Shown here piece after piece: positions 37,691-49,092 of a DNA stretch of 64,000 nucleotides. How positions within the stretch are numbered: position 1 is the stretch's first letter; each line of letters starts with the position of its first letter. The stretch is taken from the NCBI GenBank assembly GCA_028583415.1, contig CM053276.1, positions 141,133,902 to 141,197,901 on the forward strand, given 5' to 3'. Source of the DNA: Protea cynaroides. Taxonomy: Eukaryota > Streptophyta > Magnoliopsida > Proteales > Proteaceae. Made by a program: the position numbers and the translations under genes. A model generated the notes under the pieces. That model saw only the letters and a list, made by a program, of their open reading frames with translations, did not search any database and was not told where the DNA came from.

Positions 37691-39607
37691 GTGGTGTTTG
37701 ATAACATTTCAGAGATTGGATTTTGACTTCTAGAGCATAAATGGAGTAGGAGTTTGTTTGGTAACTCGATTCGAACTTCTGGAAAATCCATAGCTGAACC
37801 GGCTCCAAATAGTCTCCAAAATCCATTTTTTTGGAGCATCAAAATGATGCTTTTCAACTTCGGAGTTGAAAATAGAGTTGAAGTTGAATGGAGTTACTCC
37901 ATTCAACCATCGAAAAAACTCGAAAGCTTGTCAGAGACCAAATATGGGATTCTTCTTCATCATCGACGTCTGAGAGGGATTCGTCTCTGCTACTCTGGCT
38001 ACTGACCGACAATTGACGACCGAAGGGTGACGATATTCTCCGACTTCACCGACGATATTCTCAGGCTTCACCGACGATATTCTCAACTTCATTTTCCCAT
38101 CTCATCTCAGCATCACCGACGAGCAAGAAAATCAGTTGATAGCTTTACCAACGACCTGGACGAGCAAGAAGATCAGTTCATCCATTTTTCAAGTGAGTTT
38201 CTCAAATCTCTCTCTCATAAATCCTCTCCCCAAATAGGTTTTTCAGATCTGTTACAAGATTGCGCAAAGGGGTTTATGGTTTCTCCCTTAAATCAAAGAA
38301 ACCCTAATAAACTCTTTCATAACCGATTGAGCAAAGGGGTTTTAGGGTATCTTCTAATTTCTTCATTTTCTTCCCCCCTCAGCTACGTTGAACACTACAA
38401 TTTCTTCACATAAAGGTATGTTTCTTCTTTTCTCACAATCGGCTCTATGTTTTGATTTTATTTCAAATCGTATTTTTTATTCATTGATCCATTGTTGCGG
38501 TATCCCATTGTTCAGATTGACAATGGGTTATGATTTTTTTGAACTAACACAGTGCTTGCCTAGAGTCACAGTCTTTTAGACGCTAAAAGTTGTAGAGAAC
38601 AAGGTGTAACTTATGAATTTTGTGTGTGAGAGAGTTCTATAAGTATGAAATCTCTATTGTAAATAAAGTCGATAGACTAAAGATGTGGTAACCTGTTCAG
38701 GTTCTTCTAACATTGTCATATGTGTGAACTTGGAGAAAGGAAAAATACTAATGAAGTGTGATTAATCTCTTCACTCCTTTAGTTGGTAGATTGTTGCTCA
38801 ATTACATTTTCTTGTCTTGCACTTTCTTTTTATGTCTTTTTTGAAACATGTTGTGGCTGAACCTACCTCGACCCCTTTGTCTTTTTTTTTTTTTTTTTTG
38901 CTCTAGTGTATTTGGTCTACTCTAATTCTTCAGTAAGTATATAAATTCTCTTATCGTCAGTTCTAAACTAGTAATTTACTTAAAGATGTGAACAATGTGT
39001 GACCAAACTGTACTGTAAAATTTGATAAGGGATTCCTTTCCCTGCTGTTATCAAAGTTTCTATTCTTGATCATAGTTTTCATACCCTACTGTAATGTTTT
39101 GTGGAATGTAGACTATGGTTATAGATTATTATCTTGAAGTTTATTTCTTTTAAAAGGGATCTCTTTATCTTGAATTTACAATTTAAGAATTTGCTCACTA
39201 GGGTAACTATATATGTATTGTACAATGGAAGCACTTTTTGTTTCAGCATGATGATACTGCTTTGTTTGCAGATAAACTTGAATCTCATCTCATATGGTTT
39301 TTAAGTTAGTAGGGTATGAGTGTATTTAATATGTGCAAAGTAGGCCATGGTTTATGCAGTAAATATATCACTCCGTCTGTTGTATTATGTTATGTTTTTC
39401 TGTTTAACTATGTAACTGAGTAGACTACCTTGTGAACTTCCTAGGAATAAGGGTGGCAGATTTTGTTGAGGTCAGTTAATGCTATTTAAAGGTTGGCCTG
39501 GGAATAAGGTTGGTGAAGTTCTCAATGAATTCCATATAGTTATGTGGGTCCGGGATCTCATCATGAGTCTTCTTGTGGTCCAAAGACCATTTCACATAGT
39601 TCTTGCC

Positions 39608-40161
39608 TCATTTCTTATAAGTTTTCAATATATGCCTGTAAGTGTGGAATTTTCTCCCCAGATCACCACCATAAAATTTCATGATGAGGACCATGTTTTC
39701 TTCACCTATGACTTCGATTGTCTGCCTTGCAGTCTCAACAGTAGATGAATCTGTGATAATCAAGCAGAACTCAAAGTCAGCCATTATCAACTGTGTTTCA
39801 ATGTTTTCAATCACTAAATCCTAAGTGTTGTTTGTTTGTGGCTAGAAAAGTGAAACAAAATTTAAAGATATAACAATGAAGAATGCATGACTTTACCATA
39901 ATCTATTTTTCTTAGGGTGAAACCAAACGGAATTTTTGAGAAGGGAAGAAAATTATAGTTACCTAATATGTATTCCCAGTCCACTATGGATCCCACACTC
40001 TTGCCATCCCCTTTAACCACAGTGGTGTTCTTAAAAAAGTCAGGGGCGACCTGTGGCAATAGGTTTACATGGTCTGTGAAAATGTTGAAGAATTTCTGAG
40101 CTGGGGTTTTGATCTCAATCTCAACCTCAAACGTAGCAACAGAAGAGAAGGTGGATACACC
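39608..40161 (-). pseudogene. MLP/Bet v 1-like gene fragment carried in the Harbinger element
   Basis: On the minus strand, antisense to the transposon genes, exon-like 39963-40161 reads F-E-V-E-I-E-I-K-T-P-A-Q-K-F-F-N-I-F, then K-G-D-G-K-S-V-G-S-I, then W-E-Y-I-L-G: the start of a major latex protein-like (Bet v 1 fold) protein. A GT...AG intron (39821-39962) sits where such genes usually have their single intron. The second part (39608-39820) contains T-I-E-V-I-G-E-E-N-M and Y-R-H-I-L-K. It has no start ATG (in-frame TAG upstream), the two parts splice out of frame into a stop, and the C-terminal third is missing. It is a captured, non-functional genomic fragment; the retained intron argues against copying through mRNA. 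Confidence 0.75.
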
Positions 40162-40691
40162 CTACTACTCTAGCAGAATATATCAATTACTAGGGAATTG
40201 AAAGCTATGGTTCTTAATCAATAGCTGTTAGATATGTTGAATTTTCATTGTTTCTACAGATATTTTGAAATACTGGCTTCTGGAAGCCTAGAAGCGTAAG
40301 TCCCAAAAGCTTATCAAATATGTTGTAAGCAAGATGATGTTATACTATACTACATCTACACGCTTTCATTTTTACTCGTTTGAGATGGCATCCATTGTTT
40401 AGTGAGAACTTTATCCTGATTTTCTTTAACCGAAATATATTACTTACATGACCTGAAATTCGATTTGAGTTGATTGACTTGGATGCTTTACTTTTCTTTT
40501 TATTTTTCAAGTTTCTTCATTGTTGATCCTTCGCCCACTTTTCTATTGAGGGGGGACGTTTCTGGTATTCTTCTTCTTACCATGGATTAATGGTGTCTAG
40601 GCCAGTTAATTGTCTTATAAAGGTGATTGTCAACTTTGCTAGTGTCATTCACTACTAAATATTTTTTTACAGTAAGTTGCTAGTCTGTAAA

Positions 40692-41687
40692 ATGGCAAGT
40701 TCTTTAAGAACAAATATAGAGACGGTTAAATAGAACAAGCTAGAAGTGGATACATATGTTGATATACTAGTGGAGGAGGTCATAAAGGAGAATAAAACAA
40801 CTTGCACATTTAATAAAGACGGGTGGAGTAACATAAAGAACAAAATGGAAGAAGCATTGGGTAGACCATTGTCATTGAAGCAGTTGAGGAACAAATTGAA
40901 CAAGTTGATGTCCGAATATGGTAGTTTTGGCAGATTGGTTGATACAACTGGATTTGGATGGAATGACACGACCAAGCGTGTTGAAACACATGACCCAACT
41001 ATATGGGACAGACATATCCAGGTAATCATATCTAACTATAGTACAAATAGTAATTCCCTGGTAATAAGTTTACAAATTCTGAAGCTTCTTTTCATTTGCT
41101 TCCAGGAAAACCCAGGTTGGACCAAATTTAGGAAAAATGGACTGCCCCAGTATCGAGAGCTCTAAGTGATATTTGGTGATTCATATGCAACTGGTGAATT
41201 TGCTTGTAACAACCACGATGACAACTTCATATTTAAAGAAGGAGATGCTGATAACTTGGATATCCAATATGGTTTAGAGGTTCCACCTGTAGAACCTACC
41301 ACTGATCTCACTGAAGAAGGTGATGTACATCATACCCCACAGGCAGCTGCAGGTCACAGACTGGATAGGACTCCTTCTGCCCTTAGGAAAAGGAGTCGAA
41401 GTACTGACATTATAGGAGCTATAAATGCAATGGTGGAACATTCCAAAGCCCGTTTGGATTTGTTCACTTCGTCACATACTTCCTCAGCCTCTCCTTCTCC
41501 TAGCTCTATCAGCACAGGAGGTTATTCAATCACCCAATGTCTGGCAGTATTGAATACCATTACGGGCTTGGACAAGGCGACATATATCAAGACTATGAAT
41601 CATTTGACCAACAATGCAGAATGGAGGGAGTTGTTTATGGGCTTAGACGAGGAGAAGAAGTTGTGGGCGATAGAGTCAATTCCATGA
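40692..41687 (+). pseudogene. Harbinger MYB/SANT-like DNA-binding protein gene, two premature stops
   Basis: Partner gene of plant PIF/Harbinger elements; its protein binds the element ends and helps the nuclease. Exons 40692-41021 and 41106-41687 are joined in frame by a GT-AG intron. The product has a Myb/SANT-like (Myb_DNA-bind_3) domain: V-D-I-L-V-E-E-V near the start, W-S-N-I-K-N-K, L-R-N-K-L-N-K-L, W-D-R-H-I, then N-P-G-W-T-K-F-R after the splice. The reading frame is broken by TAG at 40731-40733 (codon 14, where a Trp codon would be natural) and TAA at 41163-41165. Beyond the second stop the frame continues to F-G-D-S-Y-A-T-G and ends normally, so both are late point mutations. Confidence 0.8.
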
Positions 41688-42136
41688 TATCACCATTGCT
41701 ATACCAACCTTCTAGTAGTGATTCTTATTTCAATGCTACAGATACAATAGTTTTATTTTTAATTTGGAACAATGGTTTAGTAGTTTGCTTTTGATGGTTT
41801 GTTTTTTTTTTTTTTTTTTCTTTTTTTCCAGAACAATTTGATGTTAACTCTTTATTGGGTTAGAACATATTTGGTACAGTGGTTTTATCTTAATTTCGAC
41901 TGGGGACAAGGGTTTCAAACAATGGTTTGTTTTAATATGGTTTGTTTTAATATTGGTACAATATGTGATGCTTAGCTCTTATGGTATGTTTACTTTGGAT
42001 CATTTGGTTTGATCATATACTTTGTTTAAATCTTAGTTAATTGATTATGTAAATTTGCTATGGTTTGTTTTAATCTTAGTTTGTACTTCATGGATTGGTT
42101 TCTCTCTATGTCTTCATTTGTTATGCAGTTTTAAAC

Positions 42137-43525
42137 ATGAATGGAATGATTAACAATAAAGTTATGAGAGGTTTTGAGGAGATGGATTGGAGCATATTGG
42201 AGGTCCTATCACTCTATGAATTAGATAATTCATTACACGTCAGGGAACCATGTAGGGATTCATCTATGACTGGTTCCAGATGGGTAGCAGAACTGTTGAA
42301 TGGGCATACAGATAGAATATACGAATCATTACGTATGGAAAAACACGTGTTCATTAACTTGTGTAACCTCATGCAACATAGAGGGTGGTTACAAGATAGT
42401 CGATACATAAGGGTTGATGAACAACTAGCAATGTTCGTCCAATTACTACAGGGGAGTTGTAGCACAAGGAGGCGATGTGAGAGGTTCCAACATTCTGGGG
42501 AGACTGTTAGCAAGTTCTTCAAAATTGTATTGAAGGCATTTCTGAACTTAGTTAAGGAAAATATCCATGCCCCAAATATGAATGTTGAACAACCTCAAAT
42601 TAGAAACAACCAAAGGCATCATCTTTACTTCAGGGTAATACATTTATTCTTGATTTTCTATCGTTTTACCTTGTTACAGATCTACATATATTTATGTAAG
42701 TTTTTGTCTTCTTTATAAGAATTGCGTTGGGGCCATTAATGGGACGCACGTAGACGCTTCTGTTCCGAGAAATTTACAAACTCCTTATAGGAATAGGAAT
42801 CACACACTTTCACAGAATGTCATGGCTATATGCTCGTTTGACATGAAATTCACCTATGTGCATCCAGGATGGGAGGGTAGTGCTAATGACTGCCGCGTAT
42901 TAGCAGATGCCCGTCGATCACCATCATTTCCTCACCCACCCCCTGGTTGTACCCCTATTTCGGTCTTACAATGTACCATATTGATTTATTTCAGGTTATT
43001 TATATCATTAATTGTGGCCTGCTACGTGTTATAGGAAAATATTATACCGTAGATTATGGATATTCGAGCCAGCGTGGGTATTTGACACCAATTAAAGGGG
43101 ACCGATATCATCTACGTGATTATAGGGGCGCTGGGCGAGAGCCCAGAACTGTCAAAGAGTTGTTCAATCACAGACACTCTTCTCTACGTAATGTAATCGA
43201 AAGATCCTTTGGAGTGTTGAAGGCATGTTTTGACATATTGAAAGCAATGCCGTCATATTCATTGAGAATTCAAGCTTATATTGTCATAGCATGCTGTTAT
43301 CTACATAATTTTATTAGGGATGAATAAATTGCCGATCTAGAATTTGACAGGCTAAATGCAGAAGATGCTCTGGATGAACATCAGGAAGAGGAAAATGTAC
43401 TGTTGGAAAATGATAATGTTTAGAATGGGAATGTGAATTTGACTGGTACTGCACATGAGATGAATATCATCAGGAGAGGCATTGCCAACCAGTTGGCTAG
43501 GGACAATGGATTATCACAGATATGA
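42137..43525 (+). pseudogene. Harbinger DDE transposase (HARBI1-like nuclease), inactivated
   Basis: Cut-and-paste nuclease of the element. Exons 42137-42634, 42720-42945 and 43035 onward join in frame with GT-AG introns. Recognisable HARBI1 blocks: C-V-G-A-I-N-G-T-H-V, G-W-E-G-S-A-N-D-C-R-V-L, K-Y-Y-T-V-D-Y-G-Y, the R-G-Y-L-T-P block, and V-I-E-R-S-F-G-V-L-K. The first catalytic Asp (normally I-D-G-T-H) is Asn, codon AAT at 42738-42740, while the second Asp and the Glu remain. TAA at 43325-43327 stops the frame just after H-N-F-I-R-D-E; the same frame continues through one more TAG to R-R-G-I-A-N-Q-L-A and a final TGA at 43523-43525. It is therefore catalytically and translationally dead. 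Confidence 0.87.
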
Positions 43526-43727
43526 GCTTTTAGTTTTGATACATCTGACTATGAACACTTATTTAATTATGCATTGTATTACAATAATTTATCGTTGACT
43601 TGATATTTTTAATTAACCCTTGTTAGATGTTGTTTTTAATTTCATACTAACTAAAGAGGGATATGTGAATGCATATTTAATCAAAATTTGACGGTTTTAA
43701 TTTTGTTTCCCAATCACAGTTATATAT

Positions 43728-43890
43728 ATGGCTGATTGTGATATCCTAATGTGTGAGTGTGGGAAGGAGAGAATGATATTGCAAACATCTCGCACCCAAA
43801 AAAAATTTGGGCTATAAGTTTTACACCTGTCCGATCAAGGAGGACCATAAAAAATCTTTTATTTGGGTCGATCAGTACAAAGGGACTGCA
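43728..43890 (+). pseudogene. GRF-type zinc finger fragment, frameshifted
   Basis: From ATG at 43728 the frame reads M-C-E-C-G-K-E-R-M then T-S-R-T-Q-K-K-F-G and soon meets a stop. In the +1 frame the match continues G-Y-K-F-Y-T-C-P, then F-I-W-V-D-Q-Y. Together this is the layout of a GRF zinc finger (C-x-C-G ... T ... F-Y-x-C-P ... W-x-D). The break follows a run of eight A, a typical place for a one-base indel. It lies downstream of the transposase, inside the element. Confidence 0.6.
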
Positions 43891-44450
43891 GGGTTTAAAC
43901 ATCAGTTCGCTCAACCATGTTGTCCGAGTGAGGGAAATCAACATATTCGGAGTGAGGGAAGTCAACATTTTTGGAGTGATGGAATTCAGCAGATACGACA
44001 TGAAGTTGTTCTACACCAATCCGTGTTATATCCGATATATGACATAGTTATATTCGGAGCCATATGATTGTTGATTTTGACATGCTATCTTGTTTATATA
44101 TCAACCATGAAGTACTAGAAGGATGATTGTTAATTTTTTTAATATGTAATCCTTTATAATTTGGAAGGCCATGGAACAGATGTAGGAGTGGTAGTTTTTG
44201 CAATTAAACTTGTTTTGAATTTGGATCACATATTTTTTTGTTAACAAACACACTTCTACTCTATATTTGTTCTGAAATGATTTCAGAACCAGATTTACCA
44301 AACATGCTTCTGTTCTAAAGATGTTATGGAGACCATGTCAAAATTACATTACCAAACGTGTTTCTACTCCCAAATACTCTTGAATCCATTTGAAGTAGGA
44401 GCAGAAATTTGAACAGAAAATAAGAATCCCAGAATTGAAGTTTTATCAAG

Positions 44451-44830
44451 TAGACTCCTACTTTGGATCTCTTATGAAATATTTCACACTATTTTTTGCC
44501 AACTAACCAACTTTTATTTACCCGAACTTACCCGACAAGCAAAAGATTGACGTGAAAACGTAATTACAAAATACTATGCTTTGCCAACTAGCTCACATTT
44601 ATCTGCTCGAACTTAATCGACAAGTAAAGGATTGATGTGGCAACATAATTACACAATATGTTCAAACTTTTGTTGACAGGCTCCAGCTTCGGATCTTTTC
44701 TTATGTATGGCGTAGATTATTTTCTCAAGACTTGTCTTCCCAGTTGTCCAACTTTTGTCCGTTCGAACTTACTCAACAAGTAAAGGATTGACATGATAAC
44801 ATATTTATAGAATTTGGATGCGAACTTAAT
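44451..44830. repeat. ~140 bp minisatellite array, right part
   Basis: Continues the array interrupted at 37690: begins TAGACTCCTACTTTGGATCTC, then TTTTTGCCAACTAACCAAC, GACAAGCAAAAGATTGA and so on for about two and a half units, fading by 44830. Confidence 0.8.
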
Positions 44831-45767
44831 TATGTGTTGGATTTTCGATCTCCTCAAAGATTTAGGTGAACAAATAGAAACTATTAAAGCTCTTCATGCA
44901 TGGTGCGTGGATTTTTAGGTTTTGAATTTTCCACTATTTCCTTAATGTAAAATGCAAACAAATGCATCAAAAAATTAGGATAATTATTGCATGTAATCAA
45001 GACTTAATACTTGTACCAGTAGAAAGCATCTAATTAAGGCTTAATACTTGTACCGTTTTAGAAAATGATCACCTTACAAACGAGTGATTCATCGGATCAA
45101 TTTCATCAATAAACAAATATTTATAGCTTGTTCTCCAGTTTGATTCTATTTTAATATTATTATATAATGTATCGTTCTCCCATTGGATCTATACATCATA
45201 TCAAATTTAATCATGGGCGATAAAAAATATTGGGTTTAAAACCTTATTTTAATATTATAAACTACAATCACCCGTCAAATTTTCATTAGATATCCCTGTT
45301 GGCTTGATTTATCAGTTGGGTATCAGTTCGAATGTGAATCTTAAATTCACTGACAGTCACGTGACAACCATCGGACGAGATCGCTACTCTCTTTCCAAAA
45401 TGACTGGAAGAAGGGATGCGGATCCGTCCGATGCTTGAATTTAGAAACTTTTGAAAGGCAAGGGGAACGTGAAGTGTGAAGGCAGAGGGTAAACGAGGTT
45501 CTTGGTATTAACGAGTCAGAGACTCAGAAGTCATTAATGAGTCAGCGCTCCAAGGCCTATTTTAGAAACCGCTCACATGTTGCTCGTTCCACCTTTCACG
45601 TGCTCTGTGCGTTTGTGCTGAGGTTGTGGTGATTGGTGTCTCTGCACGCATCGACTGCAATCTTTCTCTCTGTTGTTTTTCGTTGTTTTATATCTTCTGT
45701 AACCTGCTCGCTCTCATTCGTTTATAATTTTCTTCTATACCCTCCTGTTTTCACACCGTTCGTGGCA
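44831..45767. other. spacer and promoter of the RRM gene
   Basis: AT-rich spacer to about 45300, then less AT-rich sequence with pyrimidine-rich stretches leading to the start codon, which probably holds the promoter and 5' untranslated region. No other gene seen. Confidence 0.5.
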
Positions 45768-48700
45768 ATGGCGGACGGATATTGGAGGTACGGAGACGCA
45801 AAGCAAACTTATATGCCTCCCCTCGCCGGAAAACGTTCTCGCTCCGACTATGGTAACTTTTTTCTTTCACTTATCTTCCGTCATCGATCTGTGTTAGATT
45901 TCATTCTGGGCTGGACTGGTGTTTCAGATTGAGATATTTTAATTACTCAAAAGTCTTCATGATCTTATTGGGTGCATGGTGCCTTAGGGTTTAAGATTGA
46001 AACTTTTAGGATGGAGTCGCTTTGTGTCTCTAATGTTTTGTGACTAGAAAGCTCCCTTTCTTTCCTCTAATTTTCTTTTTTTCTCTTTTTAATCTGTTTT
46101 TAGAATTGTCGATCCTGTTGTTCGTATTCTAGTTTCCCGTTCATGGAATGCTTTCTTTCAATTAGGGTACGTGAGTGTTCAGAATTTAAAATCCATTTTG
46201 TTTTAGCGTATTCATTAACGGATTTCCTCGTTGGATAGCGTGGGGAACGAGGATAGATGGACACCAGTACTTATATTCTAAATTTATTTTTTCTGTCTCA
46301 AGGGTGCTAGGTTTACCGGTTGAATTGGAAATTAAAGCTTTGGTAATAAGCTTCGGTAATAAGCTTCTAAGTTGTCTGGCGCACTGCTAGGAAGGCTTCT
46401 TCTAATACGTTATTGTGATTTAAACTCTTGTGTTGATCCTTTGTTCGGGTCAGACGTCTGCATCTGCAAGCAAGTAGCGTTAACTGTCTGACTGAATAAC
46501 CGGAAATGGTGTACATGGTCATTATCCATTTCATGTTATTTTCATGCATTTTTTTCCCTTATGAGTATCACTTTTCTGCAAATAATTATTTAGTTTCTTA
46601 TGCAAATGAATTAAGCGTTAAGCTGTATTCGTGAAGTTTTTTACTGTTTTAGTTTAGACAAGTTTCCTTTTCCTATCTTGTTCCAGGAACAAGAAAAACA
46701 AATAGCTTTGGTGATGGGATTTCGATTTGTATCACTACCTCGGGTTAAGACATTTTTATGTCTTCTGCATTTTAGTTCACATCTTCATAGATGCATATTT
46801 TTGTTGATGCTTTTTCCCCCTCCCCACAACCCCAAAAAAATAAAAAGGGAAAAAATCTGTCTCTTTTCTTTGCATGCATATGAGTTTCTTAATTTTTTGG
46901 TATGCTGAATCGCATCTGTGGAACTTGCAGATATCCCTGGCAGTCATGAATTTGCCAGTTATTTCCCTCATGATGATGACAGAGGTGCACCTCGTGTTGT
47001 TAGAGATACAGAATCAATTGGAGCATCCTATGATCGCTACCTGCGTCAATCGGTATATAATGCTAACAAATATTAGATATTTTATCCTTCCTATTTGTCA
47101 TTTTGGATCTAATGATATGCGAAGGGCTAACAGTTTGGTGAATTTTTCTTTTTTTCAGCAAATGCCATCTTATGGTGGTGGAGAATCTGGTAGAACAATG
47201 AGTGGGGGAATGACCAGTCATCCTGTTGATGATCCACGCATGATGGCTGTTGGGGGCATGGACCCAGGCATGGTTGGAAAGGGCCGGAACATGGGGTTTG
47301 GTGGTGGAAGACCTGAGATACCCCTCCCCCCAGATGCTTCAAATACGCTTTTTGTGGAGGGCTTGCCTGCGGACTGTAAACGCAGGGAAGTTTCCCGTAT
47401 CCTTCTATTAGCAACATAATCTGTCCCCTGTTTTTGCATCTTCTCTATCTTGTTTTTGTCTTCTGTTCTTGTTCCTTTACTTGAATTGCCAGATATTTTT
47501 CGTCCTTTTGTAGGATTTAGGGAAGTGAGACTTGTCAGCAAGGAATCTAGACATGTAAGTTAATTGTTTCGCTGTGTTGAGTCATTATTCTGCAGTCTGT
47601 GGTTTGTCACTTCACCTACTTCTATTTTTTCAGCCTGGAGGAGAACCACTTGTCCTCTGCTTTGTTGATTTTGCAACTCCGGCTCAGGCAGCGACTGCAT
47701 TAGATGCATTGCAAGGTGAATATGATATGCTAACCCTACTTCCTTCAAGTTTTGGAAATCTTAGCTCCATATGTAATCACATATCTATTTTTCTGTTTCT
47801 CCCTGATATCTCTTATCTTGAATCTAGCAGCATCAATAGTTATATTCTGATCATATCTGATATGCCAGTGACCTTTAGTGCAACATTTGGCTTGAAGAGA
47901 TATACTGTTCTTTGTATTTTATACTTAGCTATGCTTTTGGGACTTTTTTCATTATTGATGACTGGTTCTGATAATGGTAAAACTACGATTGCAAATCTGA
48001 TTACATGGTAGCACCGAGATTAGTCCCAATATAATCCAGTGGATTGGTTCAGATTTCTTTATCTGGTCCCAGGGGATGACAAGTAAAATTCTATACATCA
48101 GGACATTTTCTGGCAATTCCATGGTGTATAGTATATTAGTATAGAAGCGGTTTTTTGTGAAGAGCTTGTTGCTTTCTTCCAGACATTTTCTTTTTGACCC
48201 TTGCCTTTTACTTTATTGTCATCTCCACTCTGTCCCCTTCCCTCTTTACCATGTCATTATTGGCCTTATGTCCATACTTCTTTCCTATGTTCTTGTGGGG
48301 TCCATCTCTTCCATAATTTGTGTTATGACAACATCAACAGCAAACCGATGAAAGCCAAGCATTTAGTGGGGTAAAAGGGCATAACTGAGGTTAGGGAACC
48401 TAAAACCTTAAACCTGGTAATTGTGAGCTCAGTAGGCTTGCTTTTCTTATGCCGTAACCATTTTGCTGGAATGGTGAAGCTGTTAACGGGCGATTAGCTA
48501 TGTAAGGGGACTTGGATAAGAAAACGGTTTGTGGAATCGGCACTTGCATTCAGTTGCATTAGAACCTAGTGATGCTCAGCAAGTTTGGTGGGTTTTATGT
48601 GCAAGTTAATTCGATAATAACGTGTCTCGTATCATCTTTATATTTTGATGCCTCTTCTATTCGTTCGAAGAGTCACTTGCGCAGGGTAAAACTATCCAAT

Positions 48701-48816
48701 TCGATTTTGCAGGTTATAAATTCGATGAGCACGACAGGAACTCGGCCGATTTAAGGCTACAATTTGCTCGCTATCCTGGTCCGAGGTCAGGTGGTGGGCC
48801 TCGTGGCAGGCGTTGA
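45768..48816 (+). CDS. single-RRM RNA-binding protein (nuclear-speckle RBP type)
   Basis: Plant RNA-binding protein with one C-terminal RRM, like the MtRBP1/nuclear speckle RNA-binding proteins that act in RNA processing. Six exons: 45768-45852, 46931-47052, 47159-47396, 47493-47554, 47634-47715, 48713-48816, giving 230 residues with matching phases. The N-terminus is M-A-D-G-Y-W-R-Y-G, with L-A-G-K-R-S-R-S-D-Y; a Gly/Met-rich linker spans about 70-130. RRM: RNP2 T-L-F-V-E-G-L (about 132-138), H-I-F-R-P-F, and RNP1-like L-C-F-V-D-F. It ends L-Q-F-A-R-Y-P-G followed by a Gly/Arg-rich tail. A basic, glycine-rich end suits RNA binding. Intron 5 (nearly 1 kb) retains an open frame from exon 5, so intron retention would add a different end. 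The RNA target is unknown. Confidence 0.93.
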
Positions 48817-48891
48817 ATAGTGTTATTTTCCAGGTGACATGCGTATGCGCTCAGACCCTTTTTATTCGTCAACTTAGGATCTTCTGAACCA

Positions 48892-49092
48892 CTGCGTTAC
48901 AGAATATAATCGCACTGAAATCGTTGAACGGGCAATTCTTTGTAGGATCCACTTGAATCGGGGAGGTTTCGATTGTGGGGGACGTTACAACTTACAACTG
49001 CATTACAGAGTAAAGAATCACCCAGAAATTGTTGAATGCGCACTTCTCTGTAGGAACCACTCGGGTCAGGAGGTTTCCGACTGTGAGGGACG
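48892..49092 (+). repeat. ~95 bp tandem duplication in the RRM gene 3' region
   Basis: Two diverged copies (48892-48984 and 48998-49092) share CTGC(G/A)TTACAGA, CTCTGTAGGA-like and GGGAGGTTTC/GGAGGTTTCC-GA-TGTG-GGGACG words. They lie just after the stop codon, probably in the 3' untranslated region. Confidence 0.75.

Larger units (their letters stand above)
37691..44450 (+). mobile_element. full-length but inactivated PIF/Harbinger transposon
   Basis: The left end GTGGTGTTTGATAACATTT corresponds to the right end read inverted from TTTTATCAA at 44441-44449; the last 8-10 bases of the right inverted repeat appear lost. Inside are the two genes expected of plant PIF/Harbinger elements, both on the plus strand: a MYB/SANT-like DNA-binding protein (40692-41687) and a DDE nuclease transposase (42137-43525). 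Both have premature stops. Also present are an antisense MLP-like gene fragment and a frameshifted GRF zinc finger. A short GACGATATTCTC-containing motif repeats three times near 38030-38090. The element lies inside a minisatellite unit; a TAG occurs on both flanks, but the target duplication is not certain. Confidence 0.88.

Noticed and set aside
37754..38413. Open frames near the left end of the Harbinger element as an extra gene
   Set aside because: Short frames with GTG or TTG starts, a triplicated short motif inside and no family resemblance; most likely untranslated leader of the element.
47574..48011. Longer protein by reading through exon 5 of the RRM gene
   Set aside because: The extension is intron sequence after a GT donor; splicing to 48713 completes the RRM and the expected tail.
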